In this document: positions 45,870 through 57,121 of the stretch, piece by piece
Layout of the letters: the number at the start of each line of letters is the position of its first letter
How positions within the stretch are numbered: position 1 is the stretch's first letter
Assembly (NCBI GenBank): GCA_013420905.1
Contig: JAAXNY010000004.1
Coordinates: 806,001-870,000, forward strand
Reading direction: 5' to 3'
Source: Collybia mongolica
Lineage: Eukaryota > Basidiomycota > Agaricomycetes > Agaricales > Clitocybaceae
Length of the DNA: 64,000 nucleotides
Notes under the pieces: generated by a model
Seen by the model: only the letters and a program-made list of their open reading frames with translations
Told to the model about the DNA's origin: nothing
The model's database searches: none
Program-made: the position numbers and the translations under genes

Positions 45870-48053
45870 GGGTGTTTGGGTGATAAGACAAACGTCACGT
45901 GTACCACGCGTTAATCCCAGTAAACGCGTTTTTAGACGGAGTTCCATTGTTTGTAACTCCGAGGTCATCAGACGCGTCTCGTTCACGTCGCATCGTGATT
46001 ACAACGCGACGCAGCCCGTGCAATGACCGGTCGCCGAGTATTACTGAAGCGAATTACGGGGCTAGACATCTTGACCTTATGGGAGATCTTCATACTGTGG
46101 CGAAGGCATCGTGTAGTCCGTTTGACCATCGAAGGAAGGTCCAGGATGCAAATTATGCGGGAATGAGGCGTCCTAGAAGAGAAAAAGGTCACTTTCAGAC
46201 AGTCAGCTGATAGTAAATGAACGAACACGTATCATGGATCAAGGTTGCTCCGAGAAGACACTCGATTGCTCCCTCTAATTTTGCTTCTGAGTTGGATTAT
46301 TGGTCATGAGTGCTTGACTGATAGTCGTCTGACAAAACCTAGAGGAAAGCTGAGTCTAAGTTTGATCGACGAATGCGCAATGCTTCCTAACCAGAAAATC
46401 GAGGAGGAAGAAGCCACTATATCCCGAAATGAAAGCGAAAGGCCTGCAGGGAAGCACTCAAGCGACCGGACGTCATCGGGATACCAATGTGTAAAAAGGT
46501 TGGTAGCGTGAGGCGATTTTCTGGAGCTATCATGAAAAGGGAGTTTGAGGGAAGGACCAAACTACATTATAGTCTTACCACGAGTAGAAGATATAGATGG
46601 GCACTGTAATCTGTCCGACGTAGATGTCGCGATGGCAAGGTATACTAGTACCAGATGTCCAGAAGTTGGCCACCAAAATTGGGCATGATATCCACAGTCG
46701 ACTTACTAGTCCGAGTGGTATCCATGGCCGTCTGAGATAGTTGTATCAAGGACCAGGCACAGCCTCACATCGCCCAGGCAGCAAAAATCCAACGTGACTG
46801 CCAGCGGTCCTAGTGGTGCGGTCAGTAGAAGGATGCAGCGAGCCGTTAAAAGGCAGGATAGCTAGCTCTTCCTCCTTGTTGAACGAAGTGGGTCGAACGC
46901 AATGCCATGCCCGAGTCGGCATTATGGTCCAAGTGGTAGGTCAGATCAGAGGTGTAGGAATTCAGAGGTGGCCTAAAGGCGGAGGGGGGGGGGGGGGTAA
47001 AAATCCGCAACATGATGTTCATTGAAGAGCCCGACCACCCAAGAGGCTGAACACAACGCCCCTACATACATCCCCACATCCCAAACCCTACAGGTCATTG
47101 ACCCGCGATGGCCGTTCCGGAAATAAATCTCGCAGTCCAGGCTGTGGAATTAGCATTCTCCACCATCGAGCCCCAACCATAAGAAAGGTGTGCCCGTCCC
47201 ACGTTTTAGTTCTTGGTTTAATGAGTGGTAGTGGTGGTACGAGGTTAGGTTGGGGGGTGCGCTCAAGTGTTGGTCAATTCCAAAATAACATGCCAGTGCC
47301 CCGATGTGGAACAATTTCGTTCCCACGCCATTGTCCGGTGCTTGGTCAGCTTTGGTCCTGTGGCTCTTGGGCGACAAATGACGATCGTGACGGATATTCC
47401 GGGCCGGGATATTTTTTTCTTTTCGACCACGAAGTTTAACCATGAGAGTGGATTACGGTCCATGGGAAGGTTAGGTCTGGAAAAGTAATCATTAGATATA
47501 CAAGAGGTTATATGCCAGGTATTCTTATAGGTTTTCCAAGCGTCAACTACGACGATTGTGTGATCGCCCGACAAAAAGGGAAATTTGACGAGTTGATCCC
47601 GGTATTGGACTCTACACCACAACTAAATGTCCAAAGTAACGGGAGCGCAAACGGAGCCAGTGATAAGCAAATATCCAGAGCATTCCCTGATGCTTGACAG
47701 ATCTTTTGTAGGTCTCCGATGTCCAAGCACCTCTAAGGTTACATTTTGGAATAGTTCAAAAAATAGAGTCCACAAAATCCATATACTATGACACTGTACG
47801 GAGAGAAGTTAAATCTCTCGCAGCATAGCCTTCCGCAGGGCAGGATTCACATCGTTGACTCGATCTGTGTCCAGACAATAACCACCCACGTCGGGGTCGC
47901 GATGGTTAAATATGCACCACGTGATGTCGGCATTGCATTAAAGCAGCCGGACCTTCAGTCAGCCAGCCCTTTAACAGCAACGACGCGCTCGACCCTCATC
48001 GATCTTCCTAACGCTCTCCTAAATAGAACATCTACACGAACAACTCTCTAGGA
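45870..48053. other. 2.2-kb divergent spacer
   Basis: Promoter region shared by the minus-strand disordered-protein gene and the plus-strand RBR gene. Short frames (46245-46511, 47098-47439, 47512-47697) have no domain support. A 14-base G run lies at 46984-46997. No RNA gene was recognised. Confidence 0.45.
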
Positions 48054-50368
48054 ATGTCCTCGGACTATGAATTCTCTGACGACGATGTTGATTACTACGA
48101 CGATGATGAAGACATGATAGACGGCACCCAGGATGGTGAGTCAATACTCGATTACCATGAAGCTCTAACGTCTTACGCAGTATGAAGAATCCGGCCAATC
48201 GGACGACGATATGGATATGGATGCCTTTGGAGATGATTTCAAAGTGGCGCCTAAGGGCAAGAGAAAGTCCTATGAGGTCGAATACGAGTCACTGAGTCAA
48301 AGTGCCGTGGAGAAGCTGATAAACGACGACGTCGAGCACATCTGTGGGATCTTCGGTGTAGATGTGAGTGACGAAAAATCATCACAATAGGAGTGAGTCT
48401 GACCGGCGCACGACAGGCCAGCATCGCAAGCCTGCTGCTGCGGTACATGTCGTGGAATAAGGAGCGCCTTATTGAAAAGTACATGGACAACCCAACTGCG
48501 GTAACCGTCGCCGCTGGCATCACCGTGCCAGAGCGTCCATCACCATCTGCACCCATTCGCTCGGGCTCATCAAGCACCACCCAAACAACACCAACGGCAC
48601 GCCGCCCCACACGGTCTTCCACATCAAAGCTCCTCAGCCTCGGTTCCTCCAAATCCACCCCCGCCTCTAAACCCCCATCAATCTCCCCTGCGCAGTCGTT
48701 CACGACCCCAAGGGCGGGCAAGCCCGAGCCCTTCGTGTGCCCCATCTGCTTCGACGACTCGCCGAACCTGCGCACACTCTCCCTCGACTGCAAGCACACA
48801 TTCTGCTCCGGGTGCTGGACTGCGTACCTCTCCTCGAAAATCCGCGACGAGGCTGAGCATGCGATCCGGTGCATGGCTGAGGGCTGTGCCCTCGTCACAC
48901 CCGACCCCTTCATCCAATCCGTCCTAGTCCCTGAACCCGGTGCGGCCACAGGCGACCCCGCAGAGGAAGCTGAGAACGCGGCCACCTGGGCACGCTTCCA
49001 GGAACTCATCATACGGCACTTTGTGGCGTCGAACCCGAACCTCAAGTACTGCCCGTATCCGTCCTGCACGAACACGGTGTCATGCCCGTCTGCTGCACTG
49101 AAGGCGAGCCTAGTCACCGTCGTGCCCACGGTGTCGTGCGGTGCCCGTGGGGTGGGTGGACAGATGAGTCAAAGCCAGAGCCAGCCTGCTCAGGGAAACC
49201 TAGGGTTAGCCGGGAGGGAGCACAAGTTCTGCTTTGGGTGCCCGATCGAGAGCGACCATAGACCCGTGGTGTGCGGCGTCGCGCGCATGTGGCTCAAAAA
49301 GTGCCGCGATGACAGTGAGACAGCGAATTGGATCAAGAGTAACACGAAGGAGTGTACTATGTGCCAGAGTACGATTGAGAAGAACGGCGGTTGCAAGTAG
49401 GTCTTCATCGACTACTACCTCAGTACCTTATTAACGAGCTACAGCCATATGACATGCAAGAAGTGCAAACATGAGTTCTGCTGGGTCTGCATGGGTGCGT
49501 TTGCGGTTCTTGTATCAATAATTGGTATCTAATAATATGTCATAGGCCCATGGTCGGAACATGGAACAGCATGGTACTCTTGCAACCGATACGACGAAAA
49601 GGGTGGCGTCGACGCCCGCGATGCCCAGAGCAAGAGCCGGGCCTCGTTAGAGCGGTACCTGCACGTACGTGTCCAAAATCCTGGCCTTTCCCAAAGCGCA
49701 CGCCCACTGACACACCACTACGTCACAGTACTACAACCGATGGGCCAATCATGAGCAGTCCGCGAAGCTCTCGCTTGATCTATACGCGAAGACAGAGAAG
49801 AAGATGGAAGACATGCAGATCACGTCAGCGCTGACCTGGATCGAGGTGAGATCTATCGTGTTTTCGTGTCGTCAAGTGGTTATGCTGACTCATTCGGCTG
49901 GTGTAGGTTCAGTTCATGAAGAAGGCTGTGGAGGAGGTCGACAAATGCAGGATGACGTTGAAGTGGACTTATGCCATGGCGTATTACCTTGCCAGGGGGA
50001 ATGAGAAAGACCTCTTTGAAGATAATCAGCGGTGCGTCTGTGTTGACTTGCCCCTAAACGCTCGTTACTCAACCGCAGTATTGCAGAGATCTAGAGAAAG
50101 CCGTCGAAGATCTGTCCGAACTCTTAGAGTCCCCCATAGAAGCCGAGAACATCCCATCATTAAGACAGAAAGTCACCGATAAGACCGTAAGCACCTTCCC
50201 TCCCTTCAGACCATTTTAACCCCATACTAATCTTCACCCCTTCAGGTCTACGTCCAAAAGCGAAACGAGATCGTCCTCGAAGACACCGCCACCGGCTTCC
50301 TCGAGAGCCGATGGAAGTGGAACGTCACCGTGGACGGATTTGATGACCCCGAGAAAATCGACTACTAA
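48054..50368 (+). CDS. Ariadne-type RBR E3 ubiquitin ligase (623 aa)
   Basis: Nine exons: 48054-48135, 48188-48363, 48417-49396, 49445-49494, 49546-49664, 49729-49845, 49907-50031, 50087-50186, 50246-50368. An acidic N-terminus ([13 protein letters not shown]) and a UBA-like region ([21 protein letters not shown]) are followed by RING1 (CPICFDD...[10 protein letters not shown], about residue 193), an IBR with extra Gly/Gln-rich spacer (KYCPYP, KFCFGC) and RING2 ([30 protein letters not shown], then G.W). RING2 holds the catalytic Cys that carries ubiquitin, within NGGCNHMTC. The C-terminal Ariadne domain is all-helical and ends in [10 protein letters not shown]. It transfers ubiquitin to substrates or cooperates with cullin ligases. 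A second Ser/Thr/Pro-rich insert lies before RING1. Confidence 0.93.
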
Positions 50369-50773
50369 ATGGATACATCCCACCGGCCTCGTTGCCCAAG
50401 GGGCCCCTTACTTTACGTTTTCAGCCCTTTTCTCCCCTTGCTATCTCTTGTACTTTAGGCTATCCATTCTACGTTATTCCTAGCCCCCAAACCCTGTCGT
50501 AGCCCCCCTCCGTTTTCTGACAACAAAGCCATATGTATTACCCCCACCTCTTCCGTACACCAACTTAATGTCGTTCCCCTGCTGCACGCTCTGGTCGCTC
50601 TCCGCCCATCTACATTGCATCAAGTACTTTGCCCTACTACTTTGTTTAGATTGTCTTTTTACGTCCATTAATATATACTCATCGTGCAATCTACCGTTAC
50701 CCCATAGTTCTAGAGCCAACTCTGCACTCGTAAACGGACCATGCTCCTAACGTATCACCAGCACCCCTCATGA
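50369..50773. other. Convergent 3' spacer
   Basis: Between the 3' ends of the RBR and HIT-finger genes. It is T/C-rich with no gene. Confidence 0.5.
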
Positions 50774-51870
50774 TCACTCATCCCCCATCCCCCAATCCAG
50801 CCCCAGCGCCGCCCGGTTATCCCCCCGCACAGCCGCCTCGACCGCCTCCGCAAGCTCCCGCAGCGCCAGCACGTCCTCACCAACATCCACCGGCCCCGCC
50901 CGGTTCGCGATATCAGGCGCCGCGACGCCGAGTGCTCTCTCCAGCGCGCGCTCGCGCTCCGGGCCGCGCAGCGCGTCGATGGACGTGAGCAGTGGGATCA
51001 AACCCGCGTGCGAGGTGAGTGCTTTGCGGATACTCGGGGACGTTGCTAGTTCGGCGCGGCGGGAGAGAAAGCAAAGAAGGAAAAAAAACAAAAAAAAAAA
51101 ACAGTAATCAGTTGACTGCCCGTACCAAAAAGCCGAAAGGACATAGGAGGGGGGGGGGGGGGGGGGGAACACGGACCTATCGCCTCGTAGTGGTGCAGCT
51201 GGAGCGTCTTGGGGTCGTCGCGCTTCAGTGGGTCGGGGTACGCCGACTCCTCGGGGACGTACGGCCAGTTTAGCGACGCGAGCGGGCGCAACGGCGGCGG
51301 GTCCTCCTCGAGGGGCGGCCCGTCCGCGCCTTCATCGTGACCGCCGCCGTGGTCCTCCCCTGGCCGAGATGAATGAATGCATGAGTCAGTTACCGTGCCC
51401 GTGAACACACACCCCCCGCGGGCTGTGCCCAGTTCGCCTGCTTACCACTCTCGCGATCGGCGTCGGTTTGCATGGGCTCGTCGGCTACGGCTGCGATCGC
51501 TTGCGCGGGGACCTCGGCCTCGGAATTGAGATTGGGGTTGCTATCAGGATCAGGATTAGAATCGGCAGTAGCACTGGCACTGGCCTGCGCAGCCGTACCC
51601 GGCCCCGCTGCGGTTAGCGACGCACTGCACTCGGACGCTGACAAGAAAGTGTGAGAAAAGCGATAGCAAATACAAGTGGGCAGGGGCTGGCGCACCTTTA
51701 TGCCGCTTATAGCACGGCACGGAGCAGCTGCGGGACGGGGTCACGGATGAACGTTCGCGGTGCACGGGCAGGGGGGCGTACTACGCGGTGAGGCACGCCG
51801 AGCATGTGTATTTGGAGTCGTTGGCGAAGCAGACCTGGCATTGGGGCTTTTTGCGCTTTGGGGGAGCCAT
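50774..51870 (-). CDS. HIT-type zinc-finger protein (254 aa)
   Basis: Five exons on the minus strand: 51870-51785, 51727-51696, 51637-51446, 51359-51177, 51045-50774. The first three exons join to form the zf-HIT module: CQVC, SKYTCSAC, then CSVPCYKRHKASEC. The middle is Ala/Asp/Asn-rich and disordered; the fourth exon has LNWPYVPEESAYPDPLKRDDP; the last exon is helical and Ala/Leu/Arg-rich. HIT fingers occur in snoRNP assembly (Hit1/ZNHIT3, Bcd1) and chromatin-remodelling subunits; which one this is I cannot say. The finger lacks the usual Tyr before CSxxC. The 131-nt last intron carries a 19-base C run (G run at 51149-51167 on the plus strand). Confidence 0.8.
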
Positions 51871-52229
51871 GGAGGAGGGAGTGGGGGGAATCGAACTTTT
51901 GCCATGCGCAGGAATGTGTGTTTGGCGGGGACGTTAGATACAAATACATGCGATTATCGTTATCTGCTAAGCGTCCCGTTGTCCGAGTCCTCCCCCTCCG
52001 ATCAGTAAGTATAGTACAGTATTTACAAGTACACAGTCCCTCGTCCAATCCATCGTTCTCGCCGTGTTGTCTTCGAATTTTTACTTCCTAGCCATTAAGA
52101 GAATTAGCTGTACATAATCGTCCTTGCCAGCACCCCAATGGAGTCCTAGCACAATCAGTAAAAATAAACTCTCCCGGTACAAACAGGGGAGTTGTGGGGC
52201 AGGAAGGGCATCCTACTCTGCTGCAGCCG
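51871..52229. other. Short spacer, HIT gene 5' side and next gene 3' side
   Basis: No gene seen. The 3' end of the next minus-strand gene is not firmly fixed and could extend a little into this spacer. Confidence 0.4.
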
Positions 52230-53311
52230 CTAAAATACTTTATCAACATACACATCACACAGAAAAAAAAACACACAAATCCACACACCCGAACGCATCC
52301 CAATCCGCGGTTTCGCCTGAGTCTTCGAGTCCACAAGTGCCCACCTGTCCTCCCCCTGCTCCGAAAAGCGGCCCTCCGCGACAAGCCTCTCCACGCAGTC
52401 CCACACGCTGTGACCCCCGCGCACGTCCACCTCCCAATTCTCCACCGTCTGCGAGTACTCGACGAGCACGACGCGGCGGTCCCCGAGCTCCGCGATGCGC
52501 TGGCGGACTGTGGGCGCCGCCTTGAAGTGCGGCGGGACGAGGACCGCAAAGTACTTTAAGCCCTGCGCGACCTTCAGTATCGCCTGCGTGCTGCCCCAGT
52601 TCTGGGAGCACACGCCAAAGTGTGTGAGCGACTGGAACATCGCGGTCACGCTATCCGAGTCGTCTGCGGTGGGCCCGGGCCCGGGCCCGTCGCCGCTCCC
52701 GGCCTTGACGAGGTGGATGGCGTTGCGGAGGTGGTACCACGCGTACGGGCCCCCGAGGATGACGAGGTGCGTCAGCGTGGAGAGCACGGCTGGGGGGACG
52801 TTCAGCTCTGCAGCGTTCTCTGCCGTGAGGGAGAGCCGGCGGAGGGCGTGCGAGCGGACGAAGGGGAGGAAGACGCTGGGGTTGCGGGACGCGCCCCAGA
52901 CGGCAAAGTCGGTGATGCGGGCGGAGCACGCGGCGAGGATGGGCTTGGCCTGCGGGAAGGCGACGGAGCTGCCAAAGGCGAGCGCGCGCACGGCGCCGTC
53001 GAGGAACCCGGGGGGCTTCGTGCGCATCGTCTCGAGTAGCGCGGAGGCCTCGCGCTGCGTGCGCACGATGATGCATTCGTAAAGGATGGGGTCGACCCTG
53101 GGGGACAAGTATTCCGAAATCAGCGGGTGTGTTGGGGTGCAATGGGGGGGGGGGGGTTTCCTCACCAGGTGCGGACGTGCCGGGCTACGAGCACGAGCTG
53201 CAGCGCACACCTCCCGTCCCTCCTCGCTGCGACCTCGAAAATCAGGCGCTGCACGTCTGCGGGGAAATTGTGGGGGCCCCCCGTCCATGTTCTGCGTTCG
53301 GGCTGGGCCAT
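52230..53311 (-). CDS. Protein with an F-box-like N-terminus, family unknown (337 aa)
   Basis: Two exons, 53311-53166 and 53097-52230, with a 68-nt intron that contains a 13-base C run. The N-terminus reads FPADVQRLIFEVAAR and LVARHVRTWVDPILYECI, the Leu/Pro-spaced pattern of an F-box helix set, common as lineage-specific proteins in mushrooms. The rest is Leu-rich with spacing suggestive of irregular leucine-rich repeats (LRRLSLTAENAAEL, LTHLVILGGPYAWYHLRNAI, LTHFGVCSQNWGS). The region is very GC-rich with clear third-position GC preference. The last 30 residues, after DSKTQAK, are doubtful: a GT at about 52290 may start an intron. A ubiquitin-ligase adaptor role is inferred only. Confidence 0.7.
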
Positions 53312-53352
53312 GTGTGGCTATTTCCTGCTCTGGGTTGTGTGTTTCTGGGCGT

Positions 53353-53761
53353 TTATTTGGGTGTTCGGGCTTTTAGATGGGGGTGTGGTGGGTCATTGCA
53401 GCTGTCGAACTTGATCGCTATCTTATCAGCGTACTTGTCAAACTCCGCCTCGAGGCGAGGGAGATCGGCCATAGACCGGTGATATGGGCACGTGGAGGAT
53501 AAGTCCCAGAATTTATATGTAACTACAAATTTATCCTCTGAATCAGTATCTACTATCATTACGGACTGCTTTGTAAATGTTTTGTAAAATCAAGTTCTGG
53601 ATGTTGGATGGATTTTGATGTTGACGTGGATTAACGATGACTCGGAGACCATTATAGCGCTCCGACGACACCGACAACTCGACTAGAAAGTCTGGATTGG
53701 GGACGAGCTTCCAATAAATGTCAACATATCGCTTATAATATGACCTTTTGTTCCATTCCAA
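53353..53761 (-). pseudogene. AT-rich frameshifted coding remnant, unrecognised
   Basis: The frame from 53761 reads YYKRYVDIYWKLVPNPDFLV and stops as NDSRY at about 53543. A second frame from 53559 continues with VDTDSEDKFVVTYKFW and ADLPRLEAEFDKYADKIAIK. They overlap by a few bases, as expected if one base was lost. Composition differs sharply from the GC-rich gene to the left. It may be a decayed gene or an RNA-level frameshift; I have no family assignment. Confidence 0.35.
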
Positions 53762-54440
53762 GCTCGGATACTACACATTATGGAGATGAAACACAGCTCC
53801 CAACCATCGTTCATAATTCTATGATCCAATATGTTTTATTCAGCCGCGGTCCAGCACAGCCCAAGTGTCAATACACACGTCACACATGCCGTATCTGATT
53901 TGTTCAATTTGACGTGCTGGCCAAGCCCAAAACCTGGTCGCGTGATGGTTATCATCGCTGGCAGTCATCACCCCAACTGCCAACACGCCGCAGATGTTAC
54001 AGGCACGGAGATGGGTCGAGTTGGGCAGGTCTGGTCTGACGGATAGATTGTTGATGTGCCGATGGTAGCGGTTGAGATTTGGACCTGTACGACCATTTAC
54101 TGTTCCCCTAACCTGCTGCCCAACTGAGCCGCGGTGCCGGGGGGTGGAGAATCAGGATCAGATCGTGAGAGACGGCGAGCTAAAAGCGGAAATGGGTGAA
54201 CCGGGCGTTGAGATCATTTGGAATATTATAGAACTGGTTCGCTCACACGTCCGTCGTTTCCAAATCTCTGCTGCTGCGCATTACATTCCTTTCCTATCTT
54301 TGACAGCATTTGGTTGACTGGGGCGACTCCACTCTTTGCTTTGCCTTTTTTTTTTTCTTTCTCTTGGCTTCTTTAATCCTTGGCTCTGCTCTCTTCTGCA
54401 TTGTGGTGCACCGGTTGTACAGTAACCACCATTGACGACC
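53762..54440. other. Spacer and protease promoter region
   Basis: No coding signal. A pyrimidine tract with a long T run (about 54346-54363) precedes the protease start, as often in highly expressed fungal genes. Confidence 0.45.
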
Positions 54441-56705
54441 ATGTTTCTCATCCTCCCCCTCGCTCTCCTCCTCCCCGTCCTCTCCTATGCCTCCCCAGCC
54501 CCTTCTTACGCCGATCCGCTACATATCCCAATCACTCGCCGCGCGCCAGCTAAGCATGACGCTGCCTACTACGCCTCTATCGCACAGCACCTCCGTGGAA
54601 AGTATGGCTACACTTCCTCGGCCACCAAGCGCGAGACTGCCAACTTTGACATGATCAACCAGGTGCGGAGAACCCCTCGGCGACAGCTGCGGCCCACAGT
54701 GCTCATCTTCTTCTCTGTCTTAGCAAACTGATGCAAGTTATCTGGGCGTCGTGAATATCGGTACACCGTGAGTACGCTTCGTATCATTATTGTTACTCGC
54801 ACAAAAGGCGGCGATGCATGTCTCAGCCTCGCCCTCGTTGTTCCTGTTCGATGATTCATCCATATCTGTGGTGGGTCTTTGCCACGTGGTGAACGCCAAG
54901 CGGCTCGTTTGCGCCTTGCCCGCTGCGATGGAGCTCAGGTGATGAGTCTGGAGCGTTCACAAACGGCGTATGGATTACCTCCGCACCGTGTAATCGCAAT
55001 TACATCATCAATCCTTGCTAAACCCCTCCTCAGACCGCAGAAATTCAACGTTGTGCTTGATACCGGTTCCTCCGATCTCTGGGTTGCAGACTCTTCATGC
55101 AATACTTGCAGCCGTGTTACGCCCGTCTTTGATGGTAGCAAGTCAAGCTCCTTAACCCTCTCGACCTCTGGAACCAACATCCGCTACGGCTCCGGCGAAG
55201 TCGCCGGCCAGCTGGCCCAGGAAGTCGTTAGCATGGGCGGGTTCTCCATCCCACAACAAACGTTCCGTAAGTCCATGGGGGTGCTGAAGCCCAAACGTGT
55301 CTTGGCTTACTTGTGTCGTGCGCAGTTGCTGTTGATGACACGTCACAAGGCTTCCTCGACGGATCAATGTCCGGAATCCTAGGTCTCGCATTCAACACCA
55401 TCGCGGCAACACGGTCGAAGCCGTTCTGGCAGGCCCTTACGGACGCTGGCACGCTCACCGCCCCGGAGATGTCGTTCTTCATGACGCGCGTCAGGGACGA
55501 CCCCCAGCCGAAGGAGGAGGAGCCCGGAGGGGTGTTCACCCTCGGCGGGACCAACTCGACCTTCTTCACCGGTGATATCGAATTCCTCGACATGGTCACC
55601 AGTCCGCCGTCGTTCTGGCTGCTCAACTTACAGAGTACGTGTTTCTGGTTCATCGGCTTATCGTGCGCGTGAGTATGCTTATGGTGATGATGGGCAGGCG
55701 TCACCGTGCAAGGCAAAAACGTCCCGATCACGACAGGAGACTCTGCGCTCTCGGCCATCGACACCGGTACAACACTCATCGGCGGACCCACGGAAGACGT
55801 CGAGGCGATCTGGGCTGCAGTGCCCGGGTCCGCCCCTGAACCGGACAGTCCAGGATTCTTCACCTTCCGTGCGTCTACCCCTGTCATATACCGCTAACAG
55901 CCATCTGAGTCGTGTGCATCGTTGCAGCCTGTTCGACAGATGTGGAGATCACGATGTCGTTTGGCGGGAAGGCGTGGCCCATCAGCACCAAAGACATGAA
56001 CCTCGGTCCGGCCCCCGGGAGCAAAACGCAGTGCATTGGGGGGATCTTCGACCTGACGCAGGGCAGTAGTATCGTTGCAGGCGGCGGCAACCCGAACTGG
56101 GTTGTCGGTGCGACTTTCCTGGTACGTGTCCCGTGTCTGTATTGCGAACCAGATGGTCTAATCATACGCATTGTTCTTTTTTTCACTTTCTTTTGCTTCG
56201 GTTTCAATCTTTGGCTTTGTACGCATGTCGGGTTGGAACGTGATTAGAAAAACGTGTACTCGGTGTTCCGCTCGAACCCGCCGTCGATTGGGTTCGCGCA
56301 GCTGTCGGCTGCGGCGGGGGGGTCAGGTGCGGGTGCCTCTTCTTCACCAGCGTCTGGGACAGCTTCGCTCACGCCTTCCGCTGGCCCTTCTGTTTCTTCC
56401 TCTAACCCTTCCGCTTCCGTATCGCCCTTTGTGACTCCTATGTTTCCCTCCGCATCTGCGCTTGGACCTGCGACGGAATCAGGTACCCCTGGCGCTGCTC
56501 CGTCAAACACGACTAGGAACAGCAGTGGGTCCCCGCCTGTCTGTGCGTACCCTCTGCATGATGCCTTGCTTATAACGGCTGACTTCGCGTTTCGCTTTGT
56601 GCTTTTTGCCTTTTTTTTTTTGCAGACACTGCCTCGACAGGCCTAGGCGCATCGTTCGTGCTTGCGTCTGCGATCGCAAGCCTGCTCGCCGCGCGCTTTG
56701 TGTAA
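54441..56705 (+). CDS. Secreted, probably GPI-anchored pepsin-type aspartic protease (515 aa)
   Basis: Exons: 54441-54662, 54724-54767, 55034-55266, 55326-55634, 55698-55868, 55928-56121, 56248-56542, 56626-56705. A signal peptide (FLILPLALLLPVLSYASPA) and propeptide precede the A1 domain. The two catalytic Asp residues are in LDTGSSDLWV (about residue 98) and AIDTGTTLI; the flap region is NIRYGSGE. The catalytic domain ends near GATFLKNVYSVFR. A Ser/Pro/Ala-rich stalk and a hydrophobic C-terminus (SFVLASAIASLLAARFV) suggest GPI anchoring to the plasma membrane or wall. The second intron is 266 nt, five times the local norm; a missed small exon there cannot be excluded. Other choices at a few borders would shift one residue at most. 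Confidence 0.9.
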
Positions 56706-57121
56706 GCTCCAAACGACTGCTTTCTCCGTTTTGCTGCGTGTAGCGTGTTGTGTGCTGTGTGCTGTGGATTCATAGGTATGCGGCAAGGACTTGATATGGA
56801 ACGCTTCGGCCCCCGTCGAGTAGGAGTATCTAGATGTTGTCTCTCGGGGGGGTTGTTTTATTATGATGTTGATGTGACGGTATAATACTGATATACATGG
56901 ATAATTGACGTCCAGGCCAGGCTGGCTGAGGGTTCGTGCCATGGGCACGCGTGACTAGGGAGGTATGTTCTGGATCACGTGGCTCGACGCGTCGATGTCG
57001 GGCGTGGTTCTGACTCTTGCTTTCTACCTGATACATACGACTACGACTACGACGCGCAACCTTTATTCTCCAACGCGGGATTTTCTCACTCTTTGAAGCT
57101 TACTTGAATTCTAGTATCGAG
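56706..57121. other. Spacer between the protease and the membrane-protein gene
   Basis: No gene. It holds the protease 3' UTR and the presumed promoter of the following plus-strand gene. Confidence 0.45.

Noticed and set aside
52651..53142. 163-codon minus frame within the F-box-like gene
   Set aside because: It is an alternative frame of the same strand, rich in Arg/Pro/His as expected for a shadow in GC-rich coding DNA; the called frame has the better protein pattern.
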